Shown here one piece after another: positions 40,742 through 51,764 of a stretch of DNA of 64,000 nt. The notes below the pieces were generated by a model. It saw only the letters and a program-made list of their open reading frames with translations, was not told where the DNA came from and searched no databases. The first letter of the stretch is position 1. Each line of letters opens with the position of its first letter. The position numbers were made by a program, and so were the translations under genes. The DNA comes from Thauera phenolivorans (GTDB taxonomy: Bacteria; Pseudomonadota; Gammaproteobacteria; Burkholderiales; Rhodocyclaceae), in assembly GCF_001696715.1 (NCBI RefSeq), contig NZ_MBFM01000002.1:62001-126000 (forward strand), in the 5' to 3' direction.

Positions 40742-43318
40742 CTAGACCTGCAGCTTCTCGAGCAGCTCGCGTTCGATGCGCAACACCGCGGGTTCGCTGG
40801 CGAGTTCGGCGCCGGTGATGAGGAAGCTGTCCTCGGCGCGTTCGCCCAAGGTGGTGATCTTCGCCATGTGCAGGCGGATGCCGTGGCGGGCGAGGACCTC
40901 GGCGGTGTCGAACAGCAGCCCGGGGCGGTCGGCGGCGGTGAGCGAGAGCAGGTGGTAGCGGCCGGTTTCGTCGGGCTCGATGCTGACCTCGGGCGTCATC
41001 GGAAAATGCCGTACCTGGCGCGAAACGCGACCGCGCGCCGGGCGCTCGGGGGGCTTGTCGCCGACCAGGTGCTCGGCGAGCTCATGCTCGATCAGCGACA
41101 CCACGTTGCGGTAGGCGGATTCGTTGCCCGGGTCCTGCAGCATGAAGCTGTCGAGCGCGAAGCCGTGGCGGGTAGTGTGAATCTTGGCGTCGAGGATGTT
41201 GAAGCCGAGCCGGCCGAAGAAGCCGGTCAGGTGAACGAAGAGGTCCTTCCGGTCGTGCACATAGACCATCACCTGCACGCCGGTCTCGTCCTCGGCGACG
41301 CGTGCCTTGACCACCGCCGTGGCGGGCGCGGCGCGGTGGTAGAGCAGGCGGGTGTGCCAGGCGATTTCCTCCGGCGAGTGGCGCATGAAGTAGGCGGTGT
41401 CGAGCTGCGACCAGAGTTCGTCCTCGACGCCGGGACGCAGGCCATGGAAGCGCAGCAGGCGGCGGCTGTCCTCGATGCGGTCGTCCAGGCCGAGCGCCTG
41501 TTGCGGCGTGGCGCCGCGCAGCAGGCGCTGGGTGGCGAGGAACAGGTCTTCGAGCAGCTTCGCCTTCCAGCCGTTCCACACCGTCGGGCTGGTGCCGCGG
41601 ATGTCCGCATGGCTGAGCAGATAGAGCGCGATGAGGCGGCGCTCGCTGCCGACCAGGCGGGCGAAGCGCGCGATCACCTCGGGGTCGGCGGTGTCCTCCT
41701 TCTGCGCCACCTGCGACATCGTCAGGTGTTGCTCCACCAGCCACACCACGAGCGCGGCGTCTTCCGCGTCGAGCCGGTGCACGTTGCAGAACTCGCGCGC
41801 GTCGACCATGCCGAGCCGCGAGTGATCGCCGCCGCGGCCCTTGGCGATGTCGTGGAAGAGGGCGGCGACGTAGAGCAGCCAGTTGCGCTCGAAGCCGAGC
41901 ATCAGCCGGGTCATCATCGGGTACTCGTGCGCGTGCTGCCCCATGTTGAAGCGGCGCAGGTTGCGCAGCACCATCAGGATGTGCTGATCGACCGTGTACA
42001 CATGGAACAGGTCGTGCTGCATCTGACCGACGATGCGTCGCCACGGCGGCAGGTAGCGCGACAGGATGCCGTAGTCGTTCATGCGGCGGAAGGCGTGGAG
42101 TACGCCGCGGCGCATGCGCAGGATGTCGAGGAAGGTCTCGCGGTTGACCGGGTCCTTGCGGAACGCGGCGTTGACACGGGTGCGGTTGAGCCAGAGCGCA
42201 CGCAGGCTGCGCGCGGTGAGGCCCTTGAGCTCGGAGCGCTGGCCCATGATCAGGAAGCACTCGAGCATCGCCGACGGGTGGCGCGCGAAGACGTCCTCGT
42301 GGCGGATGTCGAGCAGGTTGCGCACCACCTGGAAGCGCGCGTTGATGACGATCGCCGCGCCGCGGTCGGGAAAGATCACCGAGCCGTAGTTCTGCAGCAG
42401 CACCGTGCTGAGCTGGGTCACCACCTTGGCGGTGACGTAGTAGCGCTGCATGAACACCTCGGAGGCGCGCTTGCCGCCGCTCGGGCCGATGCCCATGATC
42501 GAGGCGAGTTTTTCCTGATGGTCGAACAGCAGGCGGTCCTCGGCGCGACCGGTGAGGTAGTGCAGGCGGATGCGCACGTGCTGGAGGAAGCGCTCGACGC
42601 TGCGCAGCTCGCTCGCCTCCTTGCCGGTGATCATGCGGTTACGCGCGAGCTCGCGCCAGTTGCGCCCCAGCCCTGCGGCGCGCGAGATCCAGCCCAGCAG
42701 CTGCAGGTCGCGCAGACCGCCGGGGCTCTCCTTGCAGTTGGGCTCGAGCGCGTAAGGCGTGTCGTGAAAGCGCAGGTAGCGCTGTTCCTGCTCGAGCTGC
42801 TTGGCCTTGTAGAACACGCGCACGTCGAGCGCTGCGTCCAGGCGGGCGACGAACTCGTCGAACAGCGACAGGTTACCGGCGAGCCGGCGCGCCTCCAGCA
42901 ATGCGGTCTGAATCGTGATGTCGTTGGCGGCGAGGTCCGCGCACTCGTCCACCGTGCGCACCGAATGGCCGATCTCGAGGCCGATGTCCCACAGCGCGCC
43001 CACCAGCCGCTCGAGCCGGCCGCACAGCGTGGCATCGGGCGCATCGGGCAGCAGCACCAGCAGGTCTACGTCGGAGCAGGGATAGAGCTCGCCGCGCCCA
43101 TAGCCGCCGACCGCTACCAGGGCGAGCCCGGCGGGGATTCCGCACGCCTGCCAAAGGCCGACGATCGCCTCGTCCACCAGCTTCGCGCGACCCTGCAGCA
43201 GGCGGGCGCTACGCGGCTCGGCCTCGTATTCGGCGCGCAAGGCCGCCGTGCCTGCCTGCAGGCGGGCGCGCGCGGCGGCGATCGTGTCCTGCAGGGCGGC
43301 GGTGGCGGCATCGAGCAT
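40742..43318 (-). CDS. glnD: Bifunctional PII uridylyltransferase / uridylyl-removing enzyme GlnD
   Basis: An 858-aa protein of standard length. The N-terminal nucleotidyltransferase domain has VGGYGRGELYPCSDVDLLVL near residues 68-87 (G-G-X-G-R...D-X-D). The HD domain has AALFHDIAKGRGGDHS near 480-495, and two C-terminal ACT domains bind glutamine. GlnD uridylylates PII proteins (GlnB/GlnK) when glutamine is low and reverses this when it is high, so it is the nitrogen sensor. It is downstream of map on the minus strand, with 27 bases between, and is probably cotranscribed with it. Confidence 0.96.
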   Translation of the reverse strand: MLDAATAALQDTIAAARARLQAGTAALRAEYEAEPRSARLLQGRAKLVDEAIVGLWQACGIPAGLALVAVGGYGRGELYPCSDVDLLVLLPDAPDATLCGRLERLVGALWDIGLEIGHSVRTVDECADLAANDITIQTALLEARRLAGNLSLFDEFVARLDAALDVRVFYKAKQLEQEQRYLRFHDTPYALEPNCKESPGGLRDLQLLGWISRAAGLGRNWRELARNRMITGKEASELRSVERFLQHVRIRLHYLTGRAEDRLLFDHQEKLASIMGIGPSGGKRASEVFMQRYYVTAKVVTQLSTVLLQNYGSVIFPDRGAAIVINARFQVVRNLLDIRHEDVFARHPSAMLECFLIMGQRSELKGLTARSLRALWLNRTRVNAAFRKDPVNRETFLDILRMRRGVLHAFRRMNDYGILSRYLPPWRRIVGQMQHDLFHVYTVDQHILMVLRNLRRFNMGQHAHEYPMMTRLMLGFERNWLLYVAALFHDIAKGRGGDHSRLGMVDAREFCNVHRLDAEDAALVVWLVEQHLTMSQVAQKEDTADPEVIARFARLVGSERRLIALYLLSHADIRGTSPTVWNGWKAKLLEDLFLATQRLLRGATPQQALGLDDRIEDSRRLLRFHGLRPGVEDELWSQLDTAYFMRHSPEEIAWHTRLLYHRAAPATAVVKARVAEDETGVQVMVYVHDRKDLFVHLTGFFGRLGFNILDAKIHTTRHGFALDSFMLQDPGNESAYRNVVSLIEHELAEHLVGDKPPERPARGRVSRQVRHFPMTPEVSIEPDETGRYHLLSLTAADRPGLLFDTAEVLARHGIRLHMAKITTLGERAEDSFLITGAELASEPAVLRIERELLEKLQV

Positions 43319-43345
43319 GGTCGGCCTCCGGCGGGCGGGAAGGAG

Positions 43346-44161
43346 TCAGGCGAACTGGCTGGCGACGATCGCGGGCGGGGCGGGCGCCTTGTCGGACAGC
43401 GTGAGCACCTCGACGCCGCTGTCGGTGACGAGCACCGTGTGCTCCCACTGCGCCGACAGGCTGCGGTCCTTGGTGACGATGGTCCAGCCGTCGGCGAGCG
43501 CGGAGATCGCGGCACGGCCGGCGTTGATCATCGGCTCGATGGTGAAGATCATGCCGGGCTTGAGCTCGGCGCCGGTGCCGGCCTTGCCGTAGTGAAGCAC
43601 CTGCGGGTCCTCGTGGAAGTTGCGTCCGATGCCGTGGCCGCAGAACTCGCGCACCACCGAGAAGCCGCTGCCTTCGGCGTGCTTCTGGATCACCGCGCCG
43701 ATATCGCCGAGGTGGCCGCCCGGGCGCACCGCGGCGATTCCGAGCCACATGCACTCGTAGGTGACATGGGTGAGGCGCTTGGCGAGGATGCTGCTCTCGC
43801 CGCCGACGATGAAGGTGCGGCTGGTGTCGCCGTAGAAGCCGTCGGCGATCACGGTGATGTCGAGGTTGATGATATCGCCCTTCTTCAGCGCCTTGTCGCC
43901 GGGGATGCCGTGGCAGACGACGTGGTTGATCGAGGTGCAGATCGACTTGGGGAAGGGGGTGTAGCCCGGCGGCGCGTAGTTCAGCGGCGCGGGGACGGTG
44001 TTCTGCACATCGACCATGTACTCGTGACACAGGCGGTCGAGTTCGCCGGTGGTGACGCCCGGCTTGACGAAGGGATCGATGTAGTCGAGCACCTCGGCGG
44101 CCAGGCGGCAGGCCACGCGCATTTTCTCGACTTCTTCCGGGGTCTTGATGCTGATTGACAT
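43346..44161 (-). CDS. map: Methionine aminopeptidase, type I
   Basis: A 271-aa type Ia enzyme. The metal ligands are recognisable: Asp and Asp in NLDITVIADGFYGDTSRTF, His in GHGIGRNFHED, Glu in FTIEPM, and Glu in SAQWEHTVLV. It removes the initiator methionine from new proteins. The ATG at 44161 (MSISIKTPEEVEKM) fits the family start and has GAAAGA upstream; the frame stays open for another 83 codons but without homology. It diverges from rpsB over 292 bases. The map-rpsB-tsf neighbourhood is widely conserved. Confidence 0.96.
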   Translation of the reverse strand: MSISIKTPEEVEKMRVACRLAAEVLDYIDPFVKPGVTTGELDRLCHEYMVDVQNTVPAPLNYAPPGYTPFPKSICTSINHVVCHGIPGDKALKKGDIINLDITVIADGFYGDTSRTFIVGGESSILAKRLTHVTYECMWLGIAAVRPGGHLGDIGAVIQKHAEGSGFSVVREFCGHGIGRNFHEDPQVLHYGKAGTGAELKPGMIFTIEPMINAGRAAISALADGWTIVTKDRSLSAQWEHTVLVTDSGVEVLTLSDKAPAPPAIVASQFA

Positions 44162-44245
44162 TCTTTCAGGGCTGGGGCTGGCTTCGAAGCCTGTAAGGGT
44201 AGCGCTTCCAGGTCCCTGCCGGCAAACCGGTTTTTGCCGCGCGTC

Positions 44246-44275
44246 TTGAGTCGCGTCATTCGCGCGTGCTAACAT
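44246..44275 (+). promoter_or_regulatory. Candidate sigma-70 promoter of the rpsB-tsf operon
   Basis: TTGAGT at 44246-44251 and TAACAT at 44270-44275, spacer 18. It would leave a leader of roughly 170 bases before the rpsB ATG, long enough for an S2-responsive leader, though I could not recognise a known motif. Confidence 0.5.
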
Positions 44276-44453
44276 CGCGGGCTTGTCTGCTACCGCAGGC
44301 AAAATCCACACGCCCGGCAGGATCGGGGTCCGTGGCGCAGGCAAGGCCTGCGTGGCGGCTGGTGTGGCGGAGCGTTCGTTTTCCGGCGGCTGCCGGCGCG
44401 CTTTCGTCACGCTGCAGGGCGGAGGTCAAACCCTTGAAATCTGGAGTAAAAGC

Positions 44454-45215
44454 ATGACTGTCACGATGCGTCAGATGCTCGAAGCGGGCGTCCATTTCGG
44501 CCACCAGACCCGTTTCTGGAACCCGCGCATGGCCCCCTACATCTTCGGCCACCGCAACAAGATCCACATCGTCAACCTCGAGAAGACGATGCAGAAGTAC
44601 CGCGAAGCGAGCGACTTCGTGCGCAAGCTGGCCGCCAACCGCGGCAGCATCCTGTTCGTCAGCACCAAGCGCCAGGCCCGCGAGATCATCGCCGAGGAAG
44701 GCCAGCGCGCCGCGATGCCCTATGTGGACGAGCGCTGGCTCGGTGGCATGCTGACCAACTTCAAGACGGTCAAGCAGTCGATCAAGCGCCTGAAAGAGCT
44801 CGAGGCGATGGTGGAGGACGGCTCGATCGAGCGCCTGCCCAAGCGTGAGGCGCTGACCGTGACCCGCGAGATGGAAAAGCTGCAGAAGTCGATCGGCGGT
44901 ATCAAGGACATGGGCGGTCTGCCCGACGCGCTGTTCGTGATCGACGTCGGCTACCACAAGATCGCCGTCACCGAAGCCAAGAAGCTCGGTATCCCGGTCG
45001 TGGCGGTGGTCGACACCAACCACTCGCCCGAAGGCATCGACTACATCATCCCGGGTAACGACGACTCCTCGCGCGCCATCCGCCTCTACGCCCGCGGCAT
45101 GGCCGACGCCGTGCTCGAAGGCCGCAACCTGGCCCTGCAGGAAATCGTCGCCGCCGGCGCCGACGAGTTCGTCGAGGTCAACGAAGGCGACACAGGCGCG
45201 CAGCAGGAAGCCTGA
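44454..45215 (+). CDS. rpsB: 30S ribosomal protein S2
   Basis: A 253-aa protein. The start [20 protein letters not shown] and [17 protein letters not shown] are the S2 signature, and [15 protein letters not shown] and [16 protein letters not shown] follow. S2 binds the small subunit next to S1. The ATG at 44454 is preceded by CTGGAGTAAAAGC (GGAG). It heads the long envelope/translation gene chain; tsf follows after 114 bases. S2 commonly regulates its own operon through the leader. Confidence 0.97.
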   Translation: MTVTMRQMLEAGVHFGHQTRFWNPRMAPYIFGHRNKIHIVNLEKTMQKYREASDFVRKLAANRGSILFVSTKRQAREIIAEEGQRAAMPYVDERWLGGMLTNFKTVKQSIKRLKELEAMVEDGSIERLPKREALTVTREMEKLQKSIGGIKDMGGLPDALFVIDVGYHKIAVTEAKKLGIPVVAVVDTNHSPEGIDYIIPGNDDSSRAIRLYARGMADAVLEGRNLALQEIVAAGADEFVEVNEGDTGAQQEA

Positions 45216-45329
45216 TTCACGCCCGGCCCGCCCGCGGTCCGCGCGATGCCGCGGCCGCTGCGGGCCACAGTTTTTGCGCGGTGGGCCGCAGGTTCGCCGT
45301 GTGCAACGCCCAAACATTCAGGAGCTAGC

Positions 45330-46226
45330 ATGGCGGCAATTACCGCAAGCATGGTCAAGGAACTGCGCGAGAAGACCGACGCGCCGATGATGGAGTGCAA
45401 GAAGGCGCTGACCGAAGCCGATGGCGACATGGCCAAGGCCGAGGAACTCCTGCGCGTCAAGCTCGGCAACAAGGCCTCCAAGGCGGCCGCCCGCGTCACC
45501 GCCGAAGGCATCGTCGGCACCTGGCTGGCCGACGACGGCAAGCTTGCCGCGATGGTCGAGCTCAACTGCGAGACCGACTTCGTCGCCAAGAACGACGACT
45601 TCATTTCGCTCGCCGCCCGCCTGGCCGAACTGGTCGCCGCGAAGAACCCGGCCGACGTCGAGGCCCTGTCCGCGCTCGAGCTCGACGGCCAGACCGTCGA
45701 GGCCTTCCGCACCGCGCTGGTGGGCAAGATCGGCGAGAACCTGAGCATCCGTCGCTTCACCCGCATCGAGGCCAAGGGCCTGGTCGCGAGCTATGTGCAT
45801 GCCGGCGCCAAGATCGGCGTGCTGGTCGACCTGGTCGGCGGCGACGAGCAGCTCGCACGCGATCTGGCGATGCACATCGCCGCCTCCAAGCCGAAGTCGC
45901 TCGACGCCTCGGGCGTGAACCAGGAGCTGATCGACGCCGAGCGCCGCATCGCGATCGAGAAGGCGCGCGAGGCCGGCAAGCCGGAAGCCATGCTCGACAA
46001 GATCGCCGAAGGTACGGTGCAGAAGTTCCTCAAGGAAGTGACGCTGCTCGGCCAGGTCTTCGTCAAGGCCGAGGACGGCAAGCAGACGATCGAGCAGCTG
46101 CTGAAGGCGAAGGGCGCCTCGGTCGCCAGTTTCGTCCTTTACGTGGTGGGCGAAGGCATCGAGAAGAAGGTGTCCGATTTCGCCGCCGAAGTGGCCGCCC
46201 AGCAGGCCGCCGCCGCGCAGAAGTAA
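45330..46226 (+). CDS. tsf: Translation elongation factor Ts
   Basis: A 298-aa protein. The N-terminal UBA-like domain reads [20 protein letters not shown], and the core has the [10 protein letters not shown] motif that inserts into EF-Tu to release GDP. A C-terminal coiled segment follows. EF-Ts regenerates EF-Tu-GTP. The ATG has AGGAGC nine bases upstream (CAGGAGCTAGC). pyrH follows after 11 bases. Confidence 0.97.
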   Translation: MAAITASMVKELREKTDAPMMECKKALTEADGDMAKAEELLRVKLGNKASKAAARVTAEGIVGTWLADDGKLAAMVELNCETDFVAKNDDFISLAARLAELVAAKNPADVEALSALELDGQTVEAFRTALVGKIGENLSIRRFTRIEAKGLVASYVHAGAKIGVLVDLVGGDEQLARDLAMHIAASKPKSLDASGVNQELIDAERRIAIEKAREAGKPEAMLDKIAEGTVQKFLKEVTLLGQVFVKAEDGKQTIEQLLKAKGASVASFVLYVVGEGIEKKVSDFAAEVAAQQAAAAQK

Positions 46227-46237
46227 GGAGTTACGCG

Positions 46238-46954
46238 ATGACTGTCGCCGCCTACAAGCGCATCCTGCTCAAGCTCTCGGGCGAGGCCCTCATGGGCGAT
46301 GATGCCTACGGCATCAACGAGGAGGTCGTCAGCCGCATCGTCGCCGAGATCGCGGAGGTCGTGCGCCTCGGCGTGCAGGTCGGTGTGGTGATCGGCGGCG
46401 GCAACATCTTCCGTGGCATGAAGGGCGCCGCGTCCGGCATGGACCGCGCCACTGCCGACTACATGGGCATGCTCGCGACGGTGATGAACGCGATGGCGCT
46501 CGCCGACGCGATGCGCCGCCTCGACGTGCCAGCGCGGGTGCAGTCCGCGCTGCGCATCGACCAGGTGGTCGAGCCGTACGTGCGCGGCCGCGCGATCCGC
46601 CAGCTCGAGGAGGGCAGGGTGGTGATCTTCGCTGCCGGCACCGGCAACCCCTTCTTCACCACGGACACCGCCGCGGCGCTGCGCGGCGCCGAGATCGGCG
46701 CCCAGATCGTGCTCAAGGCGACCAAGGTCGATGGCGTGTATACCGCCGATCCGCACAAGGATCCGGACGCCCAGCGCTATCATCGCATCAGCTTCGACGA
46801 GGCGATCGGGCGCAATCTGGCGGTGCTGGACGCCACCGCGTTCGCGCTCTGCCGCGACCAGAAGCTGCCGATCAACGTGTTCTCGATCTTCAAGCCCGGC
46901 GCGCTCAAGCGCGTGGTGATGGGCGAGGACGAAGGCACGCTGGTCCATTCCTGA
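46238..46954 (+). CDS. pyrH: UMP kinase PyrH
   Basis: A 238-aa amino acid kinase-fold enzyme. The N-terminus [20 protein letters not shown] carries the phosphate-binding KxSG loop. [11 protein letters not shown] and [18 protein letters not shown] are PyrH signatures. It phosphorylates UMP to UDP for RNA and nucleotide-sugar synthesis and is usually allosterically controlled by GTP and UTP. It has AAGGAG nine bases before the ATG. Spacing to frr is 18 bases. Confidence 0.97.
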   Translation: MTVAAYKRILLKLSGEALMGDDAYGINEEVVSRIVAEIAEVVRLGVQVGVVIGGGNIFRGMKGAASGMDRATADYMGMLATVMNAMALADAMRRLDVPARVQSALRIDQVVEPYVRGRAIRQLEEGRVVIFAAGTGNPFFTTDTAAALRGAEIGAQIVLKATKVDGVYTADPHKDPDAQRYHRISFDEAIGRNLAVLDATAFALCRDQKLPINVFSIFKPGALKRVVMGEDEGTLVHS

Positions 46955-46972
46955 TCCATAGCGAGGACCCGC

Positions 46973-47530
46973 ATGATTCCCGAACTCATCAAGACCGTCG
47001 ATCAGAAGATGGGCAAGTCGGTCGAGGCCCTCAGGACCGACCTCGCCAAGGTGCGCACCGGTCGCGCCCACACCGGCCTGCTCGATCATATCCAGGTCGA
47101 TTACTACGGCTCGATGGTGCCGGTCAATCAGGTCGCCAACGTGACCCTGATCGATGCCCGCACGATCGGCGTGCAGCCTTGGGAAAAGAACATGGTCGGC
47201 AAGGTCGAGCGCGCGATTCGCGACTCCGACCTCGGCCTCAACCCGGCGTCGATGGGCGAGCTGATCCGCGTGCCGATGCCGATGCTCACCGAAGAGCGCC
47301 GGCGCGATCTCACCAAGGTCGTCCGCCACGAAGGCGAGGCGGCCAAGATCGCGGTGCGCAACATCCGTCGCGACGCCAACGCGCAGCTCAAGGAGGCGGT
47401 CAAGGATAAGACCATCTCCGAGGACGACGAGCGTCGCGCCGAGGAGCAGATCCAGAAGCTGACCGACCGGCACGTGATCGAGATCGACAAGCTCCTCGAG
47501 CAGAAAGAACAAGAGCTGATGCAGATTTGA
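46973..47530 (+). CDS. frr: Ribosome recycling factor
   Basis: A 185-aa protein, exactly the usual length. It shows the helical domain I pattern ([20 protein letters not shown]), domain II with [15 protein letters not shown] and the closing helices ending [12 protein letters not shown]. With EF-G it splits post-termination ribosomes. It forms the pyrH-frr pair seen in most bacteria. uppS follows after 48 bases. Confidence 0.97.
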   Translation: MIPELIKTVDQKMGKSVEALRTDLAKVRTGRAHTGLLDHIQVDYYGSMVPVNQVANVTLIDARTIGVQPWEKNMVGKVERAIRDSDLGLNPASMGELIRVPMPMLTEERRRDLTKVVRHEGEAAKIAVRNIRRDANAQLKEAVKDKTISEDDERRAEEQIQKLTDRHVIEIDKLLEQKEQELMQI

Positions 47531-47578
47531 TCCGTCCGGATCGTCTGTTCCCATTGCGGACGCACGAGGTGACGGAAA

Positions 47579-48353
47579 ATGCCTGAAACCGTTTTCAGCA
47601 GTTCCACCCGGGGTATCCCCGAGGCGTCCGCCGTGCCCCGCCACATCGCCATCATCATGGATGGCAACGGACGCTGGGCGCGCAAGCGCTTCATGCCGCG
47701 GGTCGCCGGCCACAGCCGCGGTGTCGAGGCGCTGCGCACCGTGGTGCGCGGCTGCATGGAGCGCGGCGTCGAATACCTCACCGTGTTCGCCTTCAGTTCC
47801 GAGAACTGGCGCCGGCCGCAGGACGAGGTGTCCTTCCTGATGCAGCTCTTCCTGAAGGCGCTGCAGAAGGAGGTCGGCCGGCTCCACGACAACGCGATCC
47901 GCTTCCGCGTCGTCGGCGACCTGTCGGCCTTCGACGAGCGCATCGTCTCGATGGTGCGCGAGGGCGAGGCGCTGACCGCCGGGCACAACCGGTTCAACCT
48001 CACGATCGCCGCCAACTACGGCGGCCGCTGGGACATCCTCAACGCGATGAACCGGGTTCTCGCGAACGAGCCCGGGCGCACCGCGCCGGTGACCGAGGAG
48101 GAACTCGCCGCGAACCTGTCGATGAGCTTCGCGCCCGAGCCCGACCTCTTCATTCGCACCGGCGGCGAGAAGCGGATCAGCAATTTCATGTTGTGGCAGC
48201 TCGCCTACACGGAGCTGTACTTCACCGACACCCTGTGGCCGGACTTCAACCTGGCCGCGCTCGATCACGCGATCGGCTCCTACAAGGGGCGCGAGCGCCG
48301 TTTCGGTCGCACCAGCGAGCAATTGCAGCAGGGCGCCGACGGCGCGCAGCGCA

Positions 48354-48361
<8 letters not shown>
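47579..48361 (+). CDS. uppS: Undecaprenyl diphosphate synthase UppS
   Basis: A 260-aa cis-prenyltransferase. The catalytic aspartate is in IAIIMDGNGRWA (about residue 28). The family blocks HSRGVEALR, LTVFAFSSENWRRP and PDLFIRTGGEKRISNFMLW are all present. It makes the C55 carrier lipid used for peptidoglycan and for the polysaccharide repeat units of the EPS locus. The last bases overlap the cdsA start by eight. Confidence 0.97.
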
Positions 48362-49181
<820 letters not shown>

Positions 49182-49192
49182 TTTCCTTCCCC

Positions 49193-50395
49193 ATGGCAGA
49201 ACCCAGAATCCAGCGCATCACCGTGCTCGGCGCGACCGGCTCGATCGGCTGCAGCACGCTCGACGTGGTTGCTCGCCATCCGGCGCGCTTCGAGGTCTTC
49301 GCCCTGAGCGCACAACGCCAGGCCGACAAGCTGTACGAGCAGTGCCTCGCTCATCTGCCGCGTTACGCGGTGCTCGGCGACGCGGCCGAGGCCGAGCGCT
49401 TGCAGGCGCGGCTGCGCGTCGCCGGCTGCGGCACCGACGTGCTCGCCGGCGCCGAGGCACTGGAAACGGTGGCCGCCCATCCCGAGGTCGACGCGGTGAT
49501 GGCGGCGATCGTGGGCGCCGCCGGCCTGCGGCCGACGCTGGCCGCGGCGCGTGCGGGCAAGAAGCTGCTGCTGGCGAACAAGGAGGCGCTGGTGCTGTCG
49601 GGCCAGCTGCTGCTCGACGCGGTCGCCGACAGCGGTGCCCGCCTGCTGCCGATCGACAGTGAGCACAACGCGGTGTTCCAGTCCCTGCCGGCGGCCTACG
49701 ACCGCCGTCCGGGCGCGAGTGGAGTGCGCCGCGTGCTGCTCACCGCCTCGGGCGGGCCGTTTCGCGCCACGCCGGTGGCGGCGCTCGAGGCGGTCACGCC
49801 GGAGCAGGCCTGCGCGCATCCGAACTGGGTCATGGGCCGCAAGATCTCGGTCGACTCGGCGACGATGATGAACAAGGGCCTCGAGGTGATCGAGGCGCAC
49901 TGGCTGTTCGGTGCCTCGGCGGACCAGATCGAGGTCGTCGTCCATCCGCAGAGCGTGATCCATTCGATGGTCGACTATGTGGATGGTTCGGTGCTCGCCC
50001 AGCTCGGCAACCCCGACATGCGCACGCCGATCGCGCACGCACTCGCCTGGCCGGAACGGATCGACGCCGGGGTGCGCCCGCTCGACCTGTTCGAGATCGG
50101 TCGCCTCGAATTCGAACGCCCCGACTTCCGCCGTTTTCCCTGCCTCGCGCTCGCCTACCAGGCCCTGCGCGCCGGCGGCGGCGCGGCCGCGGTGCTCAAC
50201 GCCGCCAACGAGGAGGCGGTGGCCGCCTTCCTCGCGGGGCGGATCGGTTTCATGCGGATCGCCGAGGTGATCGCCGCCAGCCTGGAACGGGCGGGCGCGC
50301 TCGCGGTCGACACGCTCGACGCGGTGCTGGCCGCCGATGCGCGCGGGCGCGACCTCGCCCGAGAAGAAATCCGCAAGAGACAGACCGCCCGATGA
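49193..50395 (+). CDS. dxr: 1-deoxy-D-xylulose-5-phosphate reductoisomerase
   Basis: A 400-aa enzyme of the MEP isoprenoid pathway. The NADPH loop [14 protein letters not shown] is near residues 13-26. Metal and substrate residues lie in [21 protein letters not shown] and [20 protein letters not shown]. It converts DXP to MEP, giving precursors for the undecaprenyl lipid made by UppS. The stop overlaps rseP by four bases. Confidence 0.97.
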   Translation: MAEPRIQRITVLGATGSIGCSTLDVVARHPARFEVFALSAQRQADKLYEQCLAHLPRYAVLGDAAEAERLQARLRVAGCGTDVLAGAEALETVAAHPEVDAVMAAIVGAAGLRPTLAAARAGKKLLLANKEALVLSGQLLLDAVADSGARLLPIDSEHNAVFQSLPAAYDRRPGASGVRRVLLTASGGPFRATPVAALEAVTPEQACAHPNWVMGRKISVDSATMMNKGLEVIEAHWLFGASADQIEVVVHPQSVIHSMVDYVDGSVLAQLGNPDMRTPIAHALAWPERIDAGVRPLDLFEIGRLEFERPDFRRFPCLALAYQALRAGGGAAAVLNAANEEAVAAFLAGRIGFMRIAEVIAASLERAGALAVDTLDAVLAADARGRDLAREEIRKRQTAR

Positions 50396-51756
50396 ACCTG
50401 CTGAGCTACCTCGTCCCCTTCGTCCTCGCCCTCGGACTGCTGATTCTGGTGCACGAGCTCGGGCACTACCTCGTCGCGCGCTGGTGCGGCGTGAAGGTGC
50501 TGCGCTTCTCGATCGGGTTCGGCAAGCCGCTGCTGGTGCGTCGCGCCGGCGCCGACCAGACCGAATGGGCGCTGGCGGCCTTTCCGCTCGGCGGCTACGT
50601 CAGGATGCTCGACGAACGCGAGGCGCCGGTGGCCCCCGCCGAAGTCCATCGCGCCTTCAACCAGCAGAGCGTCTATCGTCGCTTCGCGATCGTCGCCGCC
50701 GGGCCGATCGCCAACTTCCTGCTCGCGATCGCGCTCTACTGGGGCCTGTTCGCCGCCGGCACCGAGGAGCTGCAGCCGCGCGTCGCGCTCGTCCAGCCGC
50801 CCTCGATCGCCGCCGCTGCGGGCCTGCGCGACGGCGACCTGGTGACCGCCATCGACGGCGACCCGGTGCGCAGCTGGCAGGAGCTGCGCTGGGAGCTGCT
50901 GCGCCGTGCGCTCGACGGCGCCCGGCCGGTGCTCGACGTGCGCACCCTGGAGGAGGTGCGGACGACGCGCACGCTCGACCTCAGCGGCATCGCCATCGAC
51001 GACGGCAACGAGGACCTGATCGCGCGCATCGGTCTGCGGCCGTGGCGGCCCGAGATCCCGCCGGTGCTGGCACGCCTGCTCGCCGACGGGCCGGCCGCGC
51101 GCGCCGGGCTGCGCGAGGGCGACCGCGTGGTCGCGATCGACGGCGAGCCGGTCGCGCAATGGTTGGCGCTGGTCGAGCGGGTGCGCGAGGCGCCCGGGCG
51201 GGAGCTGCGCTTCGAGGTGATGCGCGAAGGCGCGCGGATGGAATTCGCCGTGCTGCCCGAGGCGGCGCAGGAGAAGGGCGAGACGATCGGCCGCATCGGG
51301 GTCGGCGTCGCCGAGCCGGCGCCGGGCGGCGTGCCGATGTTCGCGCGCGTCAGCTACGGTCCGCTCGAGGCCGGGGTGAAGGCCGTGGTGCAGACCTGGG
51401 ACACGAGCGTGCTCAGCCTGCGCATGATTGGCCGCATGATCACCGGTGAAGTGTCGTGGAAGAACGTCTCCGGCCCGGTGACGATCGCCGACTACGCAGG
51501 GCAGACGGCGAAGCTCGGCCTCGACCATTATCTGAAGTTCGTCGCTCTCATCAGCATCAGCCTGGGGGTGCTGAACCTGCTCCCCATCCCGGTGCTGGAT
51601 GGCGGGCATTTAATGTACTATACGGCCGAAATCATAAAGGGCGGACCGCTCCCCGAGCGGGTCATGGAGCTCGGCCAGCGCATCGGTCTGGCCCTCCTCA
51701 TCATCCTGATGACCTTCGCCTTCTACAACGACATCAATCGCCTCATCTCCGGCTGA
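50392..51756 (+). CDS. rseP: Site-2 intramembrane metalloprotease RseP
   Basis: A 454-aa inner-membrane protease. The zinc site HELGH is at about residues 22-26 in the first helix. Two PDZ domains occupy about 115-300, and the C-terminal [15 protein letters not shown] supplies the third ligand. RseP cuts anti-sigma factor RseA in the envelope stress response and clears signal-peptide remnants. It lies directly upstream of bamA, the usual arrangement, which links outer-membrane assembly and its stress response. Confidence 0.96.
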   Translation: MNLLSYLVPFVLALGLLILVHELGHYLVARWCGVKVLRFSIGFGKPLLVRRAGADQTEWALAAFPLGGYVRMLDEREAPVAPAEVHRAFNQQSVYRRFAIVAAGPIANFLLAIALYWGLFAAGTEELQPRVALVQPPSIAAAAGLRDGDLVTAIDGDPVRSWQELRWELLRRALDGARPVLDVRTLEEVRTTRTLDLSGIAIDDGNEDLIARIGLRPWRPEIPPVLARLLADGPAARAGLREGDRVVAIDGEPVAQWLALVERVREAPGRELRFEVMREGARMEFAVLPEAAQEKGETIGRIGVGVAEPAPGGVPMFARVSYGPLEAGVKAVVQTWDTSVLSLRMIGRMITGEVSWKNVSGPVTIADYAGQTAKLGLDHYLKFVALISISLGVLNLLPIPVLDGGHLMYYTAEIIKGGPLPERVMELGQRIGLALLIILMTFAFYNDINRLISG

Positions 51757-51764
51757 ATACCTGA

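Noticed and set aside
40868-44158. A 1096-codon plus-strand open frame opposite glnD and map
   Set aside because: Shadow of two well-identified minus-strand genes; the translation is compositionally biased and without motifs.
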